Assembly: GCA_002364325.1 (NCBI GenBank)
Contig: DEXV01000006.1
Coordinates: 332 to 64,331 of the forward strand
DNA length: 64,000 bases
Source of the DNA: Gillisia sp. UBA3175
Lineage (GTDB): Bacteria; Bacteroidota; Bacteroidia; Flavobacteriales; Flavobacteriaceae
Direction: 5' to 3'
The first letter of the stretch is position 1. Each line of letters opens with the position of its first letter. The notes beneath the pieces were generated by a model that worked only from the letters and a program-made list of their open reading frames with translations, was not told the DNA's origin and ran no database searches. A program made the translations under genes and the position numbers. Positions 8,503 through 18,524 of the stretch are shown piece after piece.

Positions 8503-9423
8503 TTAAAGAGCTGCTGCAATAGTTGCTAAATTATTTAGAGCCTCAGAGATTTGTTCTAATTCCTCCTGATTCCCTTCAAAATTATATCTTTGCTGAAGAT
8601 AAAAAGGATCATTATATGAGATCTTAACAATCGCACTTTCATCCTCCCAAACCAATATTTTCTGAGGAAGATCTAAACCAATGACTTGTTTATTTTGCAT
8701 TAAAGGAGAGCCTAATTCTGGGTTTCCAAATATGATAAGTTTAGTAGGTCTTAATTCTAATCCCACACTTGCAGCATTTTCTTGATGATCTAGTACTGCT
8801 ACGATGGTTAAATTTTGATTGGAAGCAATGGCATTTTGTAAGTTGTTATAGGTAGATTCAAAATCTTGATTGCTTTCCACTGTAATAACTCCTTCTTCAA
8901 ATTCTGAGGTTAGGTCTATAGCTCTTTTAATTTCCGAAGAAGTAGCAGCTTTAATTAAGTTTTCCAAAGCAGTAGAAATTTGCGGCAAGGTGGCAACCCC
9001 TTGAAGACCGTATCTGGATTCTAAATAAGGAACACTATTATACAAGGCATATACAGTATTTAAAGAATTCTGAAAAAACAACACCTTTTGAGGTAGGTCC
9101 AAACCGGCCAGCTGATTTTTTTGCATCAACGGAGTCCCCAAAACTGGATTTCCAAAGAATACAATTTTGGTTGGACTAAGAACTCTCCCAACAGATCTTG
9201 CATTTGCAGCATGATCTACTTCCGCAAGTATTGTAATGGCATCGTTAGAATTAAGGGAATCTATAAAGACAGAATAGGTGTTGTCAAAATTATTTTTACT
9301 CTCGGAATACTTGGTTCCGGTTATATTTATTTCATCAGAAGAGAGAATAATATCCCCAGGCTCATCATTATTACAGGAGTTTAAAATTAACAGAAAACTC
9401 AGAAAAGAGATAATTTTAATCAT
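8503..9423 (-). CDS. Lipoprotein with two DUF302 domains
   Basis: 306 aa. A lipoprotein signal ends LILNSC (Cys17). The mature part is an internal duplication: domain A (about 35-165) and domain B (about 175-300) each carry H(A/Q)xNAxSVGxxL, then PTK(I/L)xxFGNPxLGxPLMQ, then GLDLPQK. DUF302 single-domain proteins are usually about 130-150 aa; they bind ligands of unknown identity, and the fold resembles TT1751. The tandem is anchored in the envelope facing the periplasm or the cell surface. It is transcribed away from the deoxynucleoside kinase gene across a 222-base gap. Confidence 0.85.
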   Translation of the reverse strand: MIKIISFLSFLLILNSCNNDEPGDIILSSDEINITGTKYSESKNNFDNTYSVFIDSLNSNDAITILAEVDHAANARSVGRVLSPTKIVFFGNPVLGTPLMQKNQLAGLDLPQKVLFFQNSLNTVYALYNSVPYLESRYGLQGVATLPQISTALENLIKAATSSEIKRAIDLTSEFEEGVITVESNQDFESTYNNLQNAIASNQNLTIVAVLDHQENAASVGLELRPTKLIIFGNPELGSPLMQNKQVIGLDLPQKILVWEDESAIVKISYNDPFYLQQRYNFEGNQEELEQISEALNNLATIAAAL

Positions 9424-9645
9424 GATCAGAATTCATTTTTACTCAAGATATCTAATTAGCTATCTAAAAGCTTCAACTTTATAATTCTTTAACCAATAAT
9501 GTTAATTAAGTATGAAGTGCGGTACAAAAATAATGCTTGTTTCGAAATTTTAGAATCGACTATTTATAGCCTAAAACTTGTATCTTTATCGTCTTTGAAT
9601 TAATTTCATCGTCCTCAAAAAATAATCAGCCATAAAGAGTTAAAT

Positions 9646-10260
9646 ATGCATGTAGCCATTGCGGGAAACATAGGGTCTGGAAAAACCACCCTCACAAAAT
9701 TATTAGCGAAACATTATAAATGGGAACCACAATATGAAGATGTTCTGGAAAACCCTTATCTCGAGGATTTTTATAATAAAATGGAACGTTGGTCCTTTAA
9801 TCTTCAGATATATTTCCTGAATAGTAGGTTTCGACAAATATTACAGATTAGAAAAAGTGGAAAGAAAATAATTCAAGATAGGACCATTTATGAAGATGCT
9901 CATATTTTTGCGCCTAACCTTCATGCAATGGGATTAATGACCAACCGAGATTTTAAAAACTATAGATCTTTATTCGATCTTATGGAAAGTGTGGTGGAAG
10001 GTCCTGATCTCCTGATATATCTAAGAAGTAGCATTCCTAATCTGGTTGCACAAATACATAAACGAGGGAGAGAGTATGAAAATTCTATCTCTATTGATTA
10101 TCTTAGCAGGCTAAATGAGCGCTACGAAGCATGGGTACATACATATGATAAGGGTAACTTGCTCGTTATAGATGTAGATAATATTAATTTTGTTGACAAT
10201 CCTGAAGACCTTGGTGATATCATTAATAAGATAGATGCTCAACTCCACGGATTATTTTAA
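9646..10260 (+). CDS. Deoxynucleoside kinase (stand-alone)
   Basis: Phosphorylates deoxynucleosides in salvage, cytosolic. 204 aa. P-loop GNIGSGKT at residues 7-14, catalytic Glu31 in QYEDV, the Asp-Arg pair (D78-R79) in QDRTIYED, and a lid-like KRGREYE near residue 146. The family also includes deoxyadenosine and deoxyguanosine kinases. A second dNK domain in this window is fused to FolK (55.8-56.9 kb), so the genome carries at least two. It is followed 12 bases later by a fatty acid hydroxylase gene. Confidence 0.92.
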   Translation: MHVAIAGNIGSGKTTLTKLLAKHYKWEPQYEDVLENPYLEDFYNKMERWSFNLQIYFLNSRFRQILQIRKSGKKIIQDRTIYEDAHIFAPNLHAMGLMTNRDFKNYRSLFDLMESVVEGPDLLIYLRSSIPNLVAQIHKRGREYENSISIDYLSRLNERYEAWVHTYDKGNLLVIDVDNINFVDNPEDLGDIINKIDAQLHGLF

Positions 10261-10272
10261 AAAAAAACTTAA

Positions 10273-10920
10273 ATGGAGGCTACCAAACACAAAAGACCAA
10301 AACATAAAGGATCTGCTAAACTTTTTAATAATCCACTATTAGAAAAGTTAACCCACACCCATATTGCAGCACCTTTAATAATTTTTACTGTGATCTCTGC
10401 AGTTCTGATCTATTTTGGGATCGTAGAAAAAGGATTTGAAGTGCCAAGTATTATATTATTATTCTTAGGCGGACTTTTCTTTTTTACATTTATAGAATAT
10501 TTGATGCATCGATATTTGTATCACTTACCGGTGACAAATCCAAAAAGAGAAAAATTTGTATACACGATGCATGGTGTTCACCATGATTTCCCAAAAGACA
10601 AAGATAGATTGGCCATGCCGCCAATTTTAAGTTTAATCCTGGCAACTATTTTCTTTGTGATCTATAGGAGCCTAATGGGTGATTATGCCTTTGGATTCCT
10701 TGCAGGATTTTTAATGGGTTATACCGCATATTTAGGAGTACATTATTCTGTACATGCTTTCAAAGTTCCTAATAACTTTTTGAAAATACTTTGGCATCAT
10801 CATAGTATTCATCATTATAGAGAGCCAGACAAAGCGTTTGGAGTATCCTCTCCGCTTTGGGATGTTATTTTTAGAACAATGCCAAGAAAGTCACCAATGC
10901 ATCAGCAAGCCTCTCATTAA
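10273..10920 (+). CDS. Fatty acid hydroxylase superfamily (sterol desaturase/FA2H-like) membrane protein
   Basis: 215 aa membrane di-iron enzyme. Four helices surround the histidine cluster: HRYLYH (79-84), HGVHH (100-104), HYSVH (157-161) and HHHSIHH (175-181), as in fatty acid 2-hydroxylases. Likely hydroxylates lipid acyl chains; flavobacteria make hydroxy fatty acid lipids and aminolipids. A carotenoid hydroxylase role is less likely because the spacing and length match FA2H-type proteins better. It is co-directional with the kinase upstream and ends in a bidirectional terminator. Confidence 0.85.
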   Translation: MEATKHKRPKHKGSAKLFNNPLLEKLTHTHIAAPLIIFTVISAVLIYFGIVEKGFEVPSIILLFLGGLFFFTFIEYLMHRYLYHLPVTNPKREKFVYTMHGVHHDFPKDKDRLAMPPILSLILATIFFVIYRSLMGDYAFGFLAGFLMGYTAYLGVHYSVHAFKVPNNFLKILWHHHSIHHYREPDKAFGVSSPLWDVIFRTMPRKSPMHQQASH

Positions 10921-10933
10921 AAAATTATAATTA

Positions 10934-10964
10934 AAAAACCCCGCTATAGAATAGTGGGGTTTTT
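10934..10964. terminator. Bidirectional rho-independent terminator
   Basis: CCCCGCTAT / ATAGTGGGG (one G-U pair) flanked by A and T runs, between the convergent hydroxylase and App1 genes, so it can serve both strands. Confidence 0.9.
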
Positions 10965-10969
10965 AATTG

Positions 10970-12004
10970 CTATTGAATAAATCCTTGCTGCCGGGCATGA
11001 TCTTCTGCAGCCTTGGAATTATCCACCATCAATATTGGGGTTGTATCAAATTCGGTTACAATACTTGTTACCCGTCTCATTTGTCCTTTGTGATTCACGC
11101 TCCGCAAATAAATAGTCAAGATTCTATCTGGATATTGCGCTGCGATATCTGTATAAATAGATGCGTCATGCTCCCCACTATCTCCAATTAATATGAATTT
11201 TAGATCTGGATAGGTCTTTAAAATATTAATAATTTCCTTTTGCTTGTGGGGTTTTTCTGGCTTAATGGATCTATCAAAAGGGGTTCGGAAATTACGAAGC
11301 AACATTGGTCCCTTTGGAAATTTATTATAATCCATGAATAGTTTTAAATACTGGTATAAATTCCAAGGACTATTACTTATGTAGAAAACGGGATTTTTAT
11401 TCTCTGCATTTTTCCCTAAATGTAATTTCTGATAAAATTGTGCTGCTCCTTTAAACGGAATTCTTTTATAAGCATTTGTAAGAAGTGAATTTTTAACCAA
11501 ACGCCATTTTAAAAACGAGGTAACGCCTGTGTGAATAATGGTGTCGTCTATATCGCTTATCACTCCATATTCTGCCTTATTTTCTGGAATTAAAACTTCT
11601 CCTTGGAAATGTTTTCTTTCTTCTGAAGGAGTTGAATCTTCACTTTCATTAAACAATAAATTTACTGTAACCCAACCCTCGTCATTTGCTTTTGTAGAAA
11701 GATCTTTTGTGAAAGTTTTTTCAAAAAGAAAATAACCTTCGCTATCTGCTTCAGTTTTAAGGTCTATAAACTCTGGAATATGCAACTCCACCTTTGCATG
11801 AGGTATTTCGAAACTGTCGAATTGTTTATAGGTGGTTTTAAGTGTATTAAAGAAGTTCTCATCCTGAACAATTTTGAGAGGAAAATCATCTAAAGCCCTT
11901 CCCAGAATATAAAGATGGTGTTTAGTGCCATAACTTCTATAAGGGGTGATTAATACATTTTCAATTTTATTACTACTAAATAATCTTTTTAGTCTTCTTA
12001 GCAT
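10970..12004 (-). CDS. App1-family phosphatase (DUF2183 phosphatidate phosphatase domain)
   Basis: 344 aa. N-terminal beta-rich region (1-140), then a HAD-like catalytic domain beginning with DIDDT (D151, D153). YISNSPWNLY (about 218-227) and LIGDSGEHDASIY (about 290-302) are the other conserved blocks of the App1 domain first described in yeast phosphatidate phosphatase. No signal peptide, so probably cytosolic or at the membrane face. It would dephosphorylate phosphatidic acid or a related phosphate ester; the bacterial substrate is not established. The C-terminal region ends just inside the shared terminator. Confidence 0.87.
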   Translation of the reverse strand: MLRRLKRLFSSNKIENVLITPYRSYGTKHHLYILGRALDDFPLKIVQDENFFNTLKTTYKQFDSFEIPHAKVELHIPEFIDLKTEADSEGYFLFEKTFTKDLSTKANDEGWVTVNLLFNESEDSTPSEERKHFQGEVLIPENKAEYGVISDIDDTIIHTGVTSFLKWRLVKNSLLTNAYKRIPFKGAAQFYQKLHLGKNAENKNPVFYISNSPWNLYQYLKLFMDYNKFPKGPMLLRNFRTPFDRSIKPEKPHKQKEIINILKTYPDLKFILIGDSGEHDASIYTDIAAQYPDRILTIYLRSVNHKGQMRRVTSIVTEFDTTPILMVDNSKAAEDHARQQGFIQ

Positions 12005-12310
12005 TCCTTCCGTTTAATTCTAAATAAAATAGAGAAGTAATTTAGCAATATTCAATTATTTGGAATGAGATCGGCATTAATTTTAGATAAACTTTATGAG
12101 CTTATGGAATTTTCTACAGGAATTTATGATGATTTCAGCAATTAAAATTTTCTTGAATATTTATTATTTATGACATTCTATCTTAATTCTAATCTTTCAA
12201 ATTTCACTTAACATTTTATTCACTAAAATTAGATTTTAATTACCATCTATTTAACTAATAATGAGTTCCTTAGTTTTTAAATTAGTTTCATAACCATTAA
12301 AATATATATT
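12005..12310. other. Intergenic gap between App1 gene and DUF892 gene
   Basis: 306 AT-rich bases between divergent genes, presumably carrying promoters for both. I found no clean TAnnTTTG box; TAATCTTT (about 12190) and TAGTTTTT (about 12271) are weak candidates. A 26-codon ORF (12065-12145) is present but has no supporting signal. Confidence 0.4.
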
Positions 12311-12796
12311 ATGAAAAATTTAGAAGAGTTATTCGAACATCAGTTAAAGGATCTTTACAGTGCAGAAAATCAGTTGATAGATGCCTTGCCAAAAATGGTA
12401 AAAGCTTCTCATGATTCTCAATTAAAAAAAGCTTTTGAAGGTCATTTAGAAGAAACCAAAAATCATAAACAACGTATTGAGGATATTTGCAAAGAACTAT
12501 CTATAAAACCTACCGGTGAAAAATGTAAAGCTATGGAAGGATTGATCAAGGAAGCACAATCTATGATTGATGAAAAGGCAGATCCGGATGTTAAAGATGC
12601 TGGTTTAATAGCAGAAGCTCAACGCGTAGAGCATTATGAGATCTCCGGATATGGAACCGCAGTGCGTTTCGCAAAAGAACTTGGACATGATAGTATTGCT
12701 AAGAAGCTTCAAAAAACATTGGATGAAGAATATAATGCAGACCAGAAATTAGATAATCTTGCCGAACAAAGATTGAATAAAAAAGCGAAGGCTTAG
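12311..12796 (+). CDS. Ferritin-like DUF892 (YciE/YciF family) protein
   Basis: 161 aa, all-helical. Conserved segments LEELFEHQLKDLYSAENQL at the N-terminus, EGHLEETKNHKQRIE, AEAQRVEHYEISGYGTA and LDEEYNADQKLDNLAEQ carry the Glu/His residues of a ferritin-like di-iron site. The YciE/YciF proteins are stress-associated but their reaction is unknown. Transcribed alone and convergent with hppA, with a strong bidirectional terminator between them. Confidence 0.9.
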   Translation: MKNLEELFEHQLKDLYSAENQLIDALPKMVKASHDSQLKKAFEGHLEETKNHKQRIEDICKELSIKPTGEKCKAMEGLIKEAQSMIDEKADPDVKDAGLIAEAQRVEHYEISGYGTAVRFAKELGHDSIAKKLQKTLDEEYNADQKLDNLAEQRLNKKAKA

Positions 12797-12826
12797 TTGG
12801 GTAAAACCCATAAAATATTGCCAAAA

Positions 12827-12862
12827 AAAAAGATCTTCATCGGTATAGATGAAGATCTTTTT
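12827..12862. terminator. Bidirectional terminator between DUF892 gene and hppA
   Basis: Perfect 15-bp inverted repeat AAAAAGATCTTCATC / GATGAAGATCTTTTT with a six-base loop, A and T runs on both sides. Confidence 0.92.
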
Positions 12863-12881
12863 AATCTATAAAAAATAGCAA

Positions 12882-15275
12882 TTACATATTTTTGATCTGT
12901 GCGTCTACTTCTCCCTTTGTTCCTCTAAAGGTTTTTACTTTTACATCGGTCTTACCATTTTCTAAGGTAGTAGTTCTAACTTCTGCAACAGTTACATCCC
13001 CATCCGTAGTCATTCTAATCTCAACTTCTTTAGTTATCAAATTATCTTGACCTACAACATTAATAATTTCAGCATTCTCAATAGAATTGTTGTTATCTCC
13101 AATAGTGTGACCTCCTAATATTGGTGCTATTACCAGACCAATTAAACAAGTAAGCTTTATCAAGATGTTCATGGATGGTCCAGATGTATCTTTAAATGGA
13201 TCTCCTACAGTATCTCCAGTAACCGCGGCTTTGTGGGCATCTGATCCTTTATAGGTCATTTCTCCATTTATTAAAACTCCAGCTTCAAAAGATTTTTTAG
13301 CATTATCCCAAGCTCCTCCGGCATTGTTCTGAAAAATAGCCCAAAGCACACCACTTACGGTAACTCCAGCCATATAACCACCTAACATTTCAGCAATTGC
13401 CAAATTATTCATTCCAAAGATCATAGGAATAAATGCAATTGCCAATGGGAAACCTATAGTTAATAATCCAGGTAGCATCATTTCTCTTAAAGAAGCTTCT
13501 GTAGAGATCGCCACACACTTATCGTATTGTGGCTTTCCTGTTCCTTCCATAATTCCAGGAATCTCTCTAAATTGTCTTCGTACTTCCTGTACCATTTCCA
13601 TAGCCGCTTTTCCTACAGCATTCATTGCTAATGCCGAAAATACTACAGGAATCATCCCCCCTACAAACAACATTGCCAGTACTGGAGCTTTAAATATATT
13701 GATCCCTTCTATCCCTGTAAAGGTTACATAGGCTGCGAATAAAGCCAAAGAAGTTAATGCTGCAGATGCAATTGCAAAACCTTTTCCGGTTGCTGCCGTT
13801 GTATTTCCTACCGAATCTAAAATATCTGTACGTTCTCTAACGATTGGTTCTTGCTCACTCATTTCAGCAATACCACCTGCATTGTCAGATATCGGTCCAA
13901 AAGCATCAATTGCCAATTGCATAGCTGTTGTAGCCATCATTGCTGAAGCCGCTAATGCAACTCCGTAAAATCCTGCGAAAGCATAAGAAGCCCAAATAGC
14001 ACTTGCAAATAACAGAACGGAAGGAAATGTTGAGATCATCCCTGTTGCCAAACCTGCAATAATATTGGTTCCCGCACCAGTACTAGATTGTTGTACGATC
14101 TTGAGAATTGGCTTTTTACCCAATCCTGTATAATATTCGGTTACTGAAGAAATTGCTCCTCCAACAATAAGACCTATGATGGTCGCTCCAAATACACGCA
14201 TAGAAGAAATTTCTTTTAAACCCTCTCCAAAGAATTCCATTTGCATAGTTGCCGGAAGCATCCATTTCACCAAAACAAAACAGGTTACTGCTACTAAAGC
14301 TATAGATACCCAGTTTCCTATGTTCAAGGCACGCATTACTTCATCTTCCTTGGCATCGTTACTGGTAATTTTTACTAACATGGTACCAATCATGGAAATA
14401 ATAATTCCTGCACCGGCAATCGCCATTGGTAATAATACCGGGCCAATACCCCCAAAAAGATCATCGATACTTCCACCCATATCCTTGATCACATAATTCC
14501 CAAGAACCATGGCTGCTAAAACTGTGGCTACATAAGAACCAAAAAGATCGGCTCCCATTCCAGCAACATCACCCACATTATCTCCAACGTTATCTGCAAT
14601 AGTTGCAGGGTTTCGAGGATCGTCTTCAGGAATTCCTGCTTCCACTTTTCCAACTAGGTCTGCCCCTACATCGGCAGCTTTGGTATAAATTCCACCACCA
14701 ACACGTGCAAACAACGCAATAGATTCAGCTCCAAGAGAGAATCCTGCAAGAGTTTCAAGCACGATGGTCATGTCTGCAGTAGAAGTCCAAACACCTCCCA
14801 TAAAGTAATGGAAGAAAAATATAAAGAAAGAAGTTAATCCTAAAACGGCAAGACCTGCAACTCCAAGACCCATCACTGTACCACCACCAAAGGAAACTCC
14901 TAAGGCGTTTGGTAAACTTGTTTTAGCCGCCTGCGTGGTTCTAACATTGGTCTTTGTGGCTATTTTCATTCCCATATTTCCTGCTAATGCAGAGAAAAAT
15001 GCACCAAAAATAAAGGCGATCACTATTAACCAGTGTGTGGTTGGTACCACAAGGGATACTACTGCTAGTGCAACACTCACAATAAGAACAAAAATAGTAA
15101 GTAGTTTATATTCGGCATTTAAAAAGGCTAGAGCGCCTTCATAGATATGATCGGATATTTCCTTCATTTTTCCGTCGCCGGCGTCCTGTTTTAAAACCCA
15201 AGATCTTTTAATCCACATGTAAAAGAGACCAATTAAGGCCAGAACAATTGGGGCATAGATAATCATTGATTCCAT
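12882..15275 (-). CDS. hppA: Membrane ion-translocating pyrophosphatase (K+-dependent type)
   Basis: Couples pyrophosphate hydrolysis to export of Na+ and/or H+ across the inner membrane. 797 aa, about 16 membrane helices. The substrate motif [11 protein letters not shown] and the following acidic [12 protein letters not shown] are intact. Ala rather than Lys in [10 protein letters not shown] is the mark of the K+-dependent class, which includes the Na+ pumps. After the last helix there is an extra hydrophilic tail of about 70 residues (from ~728) with alternating Thr/Glu/Val strands, longer than in classical enzymes. It lies directly downstream of soluble ppa on the same strand but a terminator separates them. 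Na+ versus H+ specificity cannot be settled here. Confidence 0.95.
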   Translation of the reverse strand: MESMIIYAPIVLALIGLFYMWIKRSWVLKQDAGDGKMKEISDHIYEGALAFLNAEYKLLTIFVLIVSVALAVVSLVVPTTHWLIVIAFIFGAFFSALAGNMGMKIATKTNVRTTQAAKTSLPNALGVSFGGGTVMGLGVAGLAVLGLTSFFIFFFHYFMGGVWTSTADMTIVLETLAGFSLGAESIALFARVGGGIYTKAADVGADLVGKVEAGIPEDDPRNPATIADNVGDNVGDVAGMGADLFGSYVATVLAAMVLGNYVIKDMGGSIDDLFGGIGPVLLPMAIAGAGIIISMIGTMLVKITSNDAKEDEVMRALNIGNWVSIALVAVTCFVLVKWMLPATMQMEFFGEGLKEISSMRVFGATIIGLIVGGAISSVTEYYTGLGKKPILKIVQQSSTGAGTNIIAGLATGMISTFPSVLLFASAIWASYAFAGFYGVALAASAMMATTAMQLAIDAFGPISDNAGGIAEMSEQEPIVRERTDILDSVGNTTAATGKGFAIASAALTSLALFAAYVTFTGIEGINIFKAPVLAMLFVGGMIPVVFSALAMNAVGKAAMEMVQEVRRQFREIPGIMEGTGKPQYDKCVAISTEASLREMMLPGLLTIGFPLAIAFIPMIFGMNNLAIAEMLGGYMAGVTVSGVLWAIFQNNAGGAWDNAKKSFEAGVLINGEMTYKGSDAHKAAVTGDTVGDPFKDTSGPSMNILIKLTCLIGLVIAPILGGHTIGDNNNSIENAEIINVVGQDNLITKEVEIRMTTDGDVTVAEVRTTTLENGKTDVKVKTFRGTKGEVDAQIKNM

Positions 15276-15330
15276 AGAGTAGTTAAAAATTAGTTAATGT
15301 CTGCTAATGTAGTTAAATCAATGATAAATA

Positions 15331-15363
15331 AAAAAGCGATAACTTTTTAGGGTTATCGCTTTT
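15331..15363 (-). terminator. Terminator after ppa
   Basis: AGCGATAAC / GTTATCGCT inverted repeat flanked by A and T runs; on the minus strand it ends in a T6 run, fitting termination of the ppa transcript before hppA. Confidence 0.85.
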
Positions 15364-15395
15364 AATTATTCAATATTTATAAGAAAAATATTCGA

Positions 15396-15908
15396 TTATA
15401 TTCCGAATCTCTCTTTATCGCCTTCATAATTCTTAAATCTCTCGATACATTGTCTGATGATTTCTTTAGCTTCTTCAGCATTTCCCCATCCCCCAACATC
15501 TACTTTCTTTTTCTCAAGATCTTTGTATACTTTAAAGAAATGTTCGATCTCTTTTAATAAGTGACCATTCACATCATCCAGATCATTCAATCTATTCCAG
15601 ATAGGGTCTGAAACCGGTACACAAATAATTTTCTCATCTGGTCCTTTCTCATCTGCCATATGGAAAACACCAATAGGCTTTACCTCCATTACGATCCCTG
15701 GAAATGTAGGCTCTGCTACCAATACCAATACATCTAATGGATCGCTATCTAACGCCAAGGTGTTAGGGATGAATCCGTAATCTGCCGGGTACATCATAGA
15801 AGAAAAGATCATTCGGTCGTACCGAACTTTCTTCAATTCAAAATCATACTCGTATTTGTTTCTACTCCCTTTTGGGATCTCTATCAATACATCAAAAGTC
15901 TCTGACAT
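15396..15908 (-). CDS. ppa: Soluble inorganic pyrophosphatase, family I
   Basis: Cytosolic Mg2+ enzyme hydrolysing pyrophosphate to phosphate, pulling biosynthetic reactions forward. 170 aa, normal length. The signature DSDPLDVLVL (metal-binding Asp residues) is around residues 55-64, with KYEYD near the N-terminus and YGFIPNTL preceding the signature. It lies next to the membrane pyrophosphatase, so the cell can either waste or conserve PPi energy from neighbouring loci; each has its own terminator, suggesting separate control. Confidence 0.96.
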   Translation of the reverse strand: MSETFDVLIEIPKGSRNKYEYDFELKKVRYDRMIFSSMMYPADYGFIPNTLALDSDPLDVLVLVAEPTFPGIVMEVKPIGVFHMADEKGPDEKIICVPVSDPIWNRLNDLDDVNGHLLKEIEHFFKVYKDLEKKKVDVGGWGNAEEAKEIIRQCIERFKNYEGDKERFGI

Positions 15909-15974
15909 GGTCTTTCTTTTTTATTCAAATTTTTCAGGCGGCAAATATAGTAATTTATCCTCTTAGATAGCATT

Positions 15975-18464
15975 TTAAAAATGAAATCCAAAAGATGCAG
16001 TTACGCCAAACGATCTTGCATCTTCATTATCAAAATAATTCCCTCTAAAATGTGCATCCAATCTTAGGAATTTAAAAATATTCCCAACCCCAACGCTATA
16101 CTCCCAATAAGGTTCAGAATCTGGGGCAATAAGTGGCAATCCGGAAGCATCTATTTTTTTATTTTTTTCTGAAATTTCCCCATAAACTCCTCGAATCCCA
16201 ACGATCTCTCGTAAATTAAGATCTCTTAGTCCAGGAATTCTGGAAAACAAGCGCCCATTAAAATTATGCTCCAAATGTGCTGCTAAATAGGTATCGGTAA
16301 CAAACTCATAAAAATTAAGCAAAGAGAAAGAATTGTATAAGGCGAAATAGGTCTGGTTACCAGGAACCACACTAAGCAAGCCCAAAGGCACTTCTCCAAA
16401 AGTTTTTCCAGCTTCAATACTAACATTCGATCTACCAAAACCTCCCACCATGAGTGGCTGATTGTAATAGAATTGAAGTTTTTTATAATTGAAATCACTT
16501 TCAAAAATATCTTTAACCCCTAAACTATAATTCAGAAAAAATGTTGGAAAATCACCTCCATTAATTATATTTCTACTAACTCCAAAACCTGTAGTTTCTC
16601 TACCGGGTGTATAGGTGAATATGGTGGAGATCTCTGTTTGATTAATTTCAGAATCTATAATTGTACGTGCTTCATCCACATAATAATCTAAACTAAAAGT
16701 TTCTGAAGCAGGTTTGAGTATTCTATAGGATCCCGCCAATCTGAAGGTGAAATTCTTTAAAGGTTCAATTTCCAAACTAACAAGCGAGAGATTAATTGAA
16801 CTTAACTTATCGTTATCACCTACATTTATCAAGGATGAGGAAGCTAAACTTCTACCCAAAACATCGGTAGTATTGGTAAGACTTGCTCCTAACTGTTCGA
16901 TATCTCTTCTATTTCCTCCGGAAACTATCAATCTGCTCCTTTTATCTAAAAGAACAGTTCCTGCAATCCCATATTTAAACTGCTTATCGGTAAAACCATA
17001 AGCGCCATAACCTTCAATTCTCCAAGGATCATTCTGATCGAAATAAGTTCTTCCTCCTCCGCGCACCCGCCATCCTTCTACATCATTAAAACCCAAAGTG
17101 GCATAGATCGGACCATAATCGAAACCATTCATCTCAATATAACCGGTAGATAACGTAGTTGTGAGCTTATGTAACCTTTTAAATGCGGGCACATCTTGCA
17201 GCGTATCTAAAAGCTTGTAAACGCCGCGCTCATCTCCATTTAAAGACTCTAACCTGTTGTTAACCCAAAACTCATCATCTCTGTTATAAACTTCTTCCTT
17301 AAAATCTAAAATGCGAGTATCATAGAAATCAAGTGGCTTTTCCACATTAAACTTGTAATTATCATACAGCACCGTTCTCTTCCCGTAGATCCCACGAGCA
17401 TCTTTCTTATCCCGAAGTGAAAAATCTACTTGGAAGAAATCTTTGGTCATTAAAAAAATAGAATCGTTTAATACGTCAAATTCTTGTTCCACATAAACCC
17501 CTTTAACCCAGTTCACATTAGCATCTTCTGCCATTTCTAGATTGATTTTTTTTATCGCCCAAGTAGTATCATTAACCCAAAAGTCACCTTTAAAGGTAAG
17601 TTCTCCCTTCCGTCTTGGATAATATTTTATATTGTAGCACCATTTATCTCCAATAAAGGAACTGTCTGCCAAAACGTAGTTGTAATTATTGATCCCTGTT
17701 GTAGAAAGCGGACTAATAAAACTCTTATCAAAAAATTTGAGATAGTTTTCATAAACATCTATTTCAGAATAAATATCCTTAATAGAAGATATCAACAATT
17801 GATTATTGCTAAATCCAGAGTTTTTGTTCCCTAGTAATTCTTCTTTTACCTTCCCTGACTTCTTATCGCCATAAACTTTAGAAACTGCTTCATTTAGAAA
17901 GACTGGTAAATAGGTTTTTCCAGTAATTCTATTGGTATCCAAATCCTTAAAAATGAATTCCATACCATTAAAGATTGGGCTTTTTATTAGTGCACTATCA
18001 ATAGTATTAAGGTCGAATTCTAATTTTTCATATTTTCTGAAGGCGTATTGATCGAATTTCTTCACGCCATTCTGCCTTTTATTTTCCCAGATCTTTCTTA
18101 GAATATCTATTGCAGGATTGTTTTTTTTTGAAGTTTTTCCCTGATAGATTGTAACCTCACCCAAAGATTCTGTTTCCTCTTTTAGGACGATCTTTAAATT
18201 AAGGGTGTTTCTATTAGTTAACGGAAGGATTAAAGTTTGATAGCCGACATAAGAGAATTCTACCGACTCATAATTGGAGTCAGATTTTAAATAGAATGCT
18301 CCTTTCTCTGTCGTAGTAGTTCCTTCAGAAGAATTTAAAAATATCACATTAACAAAAGGAAGAGGTGTGTTTTTTTCATCTACAACAGTTCCACTAAATC
18401 TGGTTTGAGACCAACTGCTAAAAATGGCAAATACAAAAACTATATAAAAGAATGTATATTTCAT
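15975..18464 (-). CDS. DUF5686 outer-membrane-associated protein with carboxypeptidase-like regulatory domain
   Basis: 829 aa from the ATG at 18464. An ATG eight codons earlier lies inside the pdhB terminator hairpin and would put charged residues before the signal, so I reject it. Signal peptide ends SSWSQ. Residues about 22-100 are a CarboxypepD_reg-like beta sandwich (FSGTVVDEKNTPLPFVNV), the domain found in SusC and other Bacteroidota surface proteins. The remainder is DUF5686, ending in aromatic, strand-rich sequence with a terminal Phe-His-Phe typical of outer-membrane barrels. Function unknown; probably an outer-membrane protein. Confidence 0.85.
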   Translation of the reverse strand: MKYTFFYIVFVFAIFSSWSQTRFSGTVVDEKNTPLPFVNVIFLNSSEGTTTTEKGAFYLKSDSNYESVEFSYVGYQTLILPLTNRNTLNLKIVLKEETESLGEVTIYQGKTSKKNNPAIDILRKIWENKRQNGVKKFDQYAFRKYEKLEFDLNTIDSALIKSPIFNGMEFIFKDLDTNRITGKTYLPVFLNEAVSKVYGDKKSGKVKEELLGNKNSGFSNNQLLISSIKDIYSEIDVYENYLKFFDKSFISPLSTTGINNYNYVLADSSFIGDKWCYNIKYYPRRKGELTFKGDFWVNDTTWAIKKINLEMAEDANVNWVKGVYVEQEFDVLNDSIFLMTKDFFQVDFSLRDKKDARGIYGKRTVLYDNYKFNVEKPLDFYDTRILDFKEEVYNRDDEFWVNNRLESLNGDERGVYKLLDTLQDVPAFKRLHKLTTTLSTGYIEMNGFDYGPIYATLGFNDVEGWRVRGGGRTYFDQNDPWRIEGYGAYGFTDKQFKYGIAGTVLLDKRSRLIVSGGNRRDIEQLGASLTNTTDVLGRSLASSSLINVGDNDKLSSINLSLVSLEIEPLKNFTFRLAGSYRILKPASETFSLDYYVDEARTIIDSEINQTEISTIFTYTPGRETTGFGVSRNIINGGDFPTFFLNYSLGVKDIFESDFNYKKLQFYYNQPLMVGGFGRSNVSIEAGKTFGEVPLGLLSVVPGNQTYFALYNSFSLLNFYEFVTDTYLAAHLEHNFNGRLFSRIPGLRDLNLREIVGIRGVYGEISEKNKKIDASGLPLIAPDSEPYWEYSVGVGNIFKFLRLDAHFRGNYFDNEDARSFGVTASFGFHF

Positions 18465-18478
18465 AGGTGGGCAAAAAA

Positions 18479-18505
18479 AAAGCTTCATCTGTTAAGATGA
18501 AGCTT
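18479..18505 (-). terminator. Terminator after pdhB
   Basis: AAGCTTCATCT / AGATGAAGCTT with a four-base loop; on the minus strand it runs into a T9 tract, 20 bases beyond the pdhB stop. Confidence 0.9.
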
Positions 18506-18524
18506 CAAAGATATGTTTATAAGA

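Noticed and set aside
12065..12145. 26-codon ORF upstream of the DUF892 gene
   Set aside because: No ribosome site, promoter or family resemblance; random ORFs of this size are expected.
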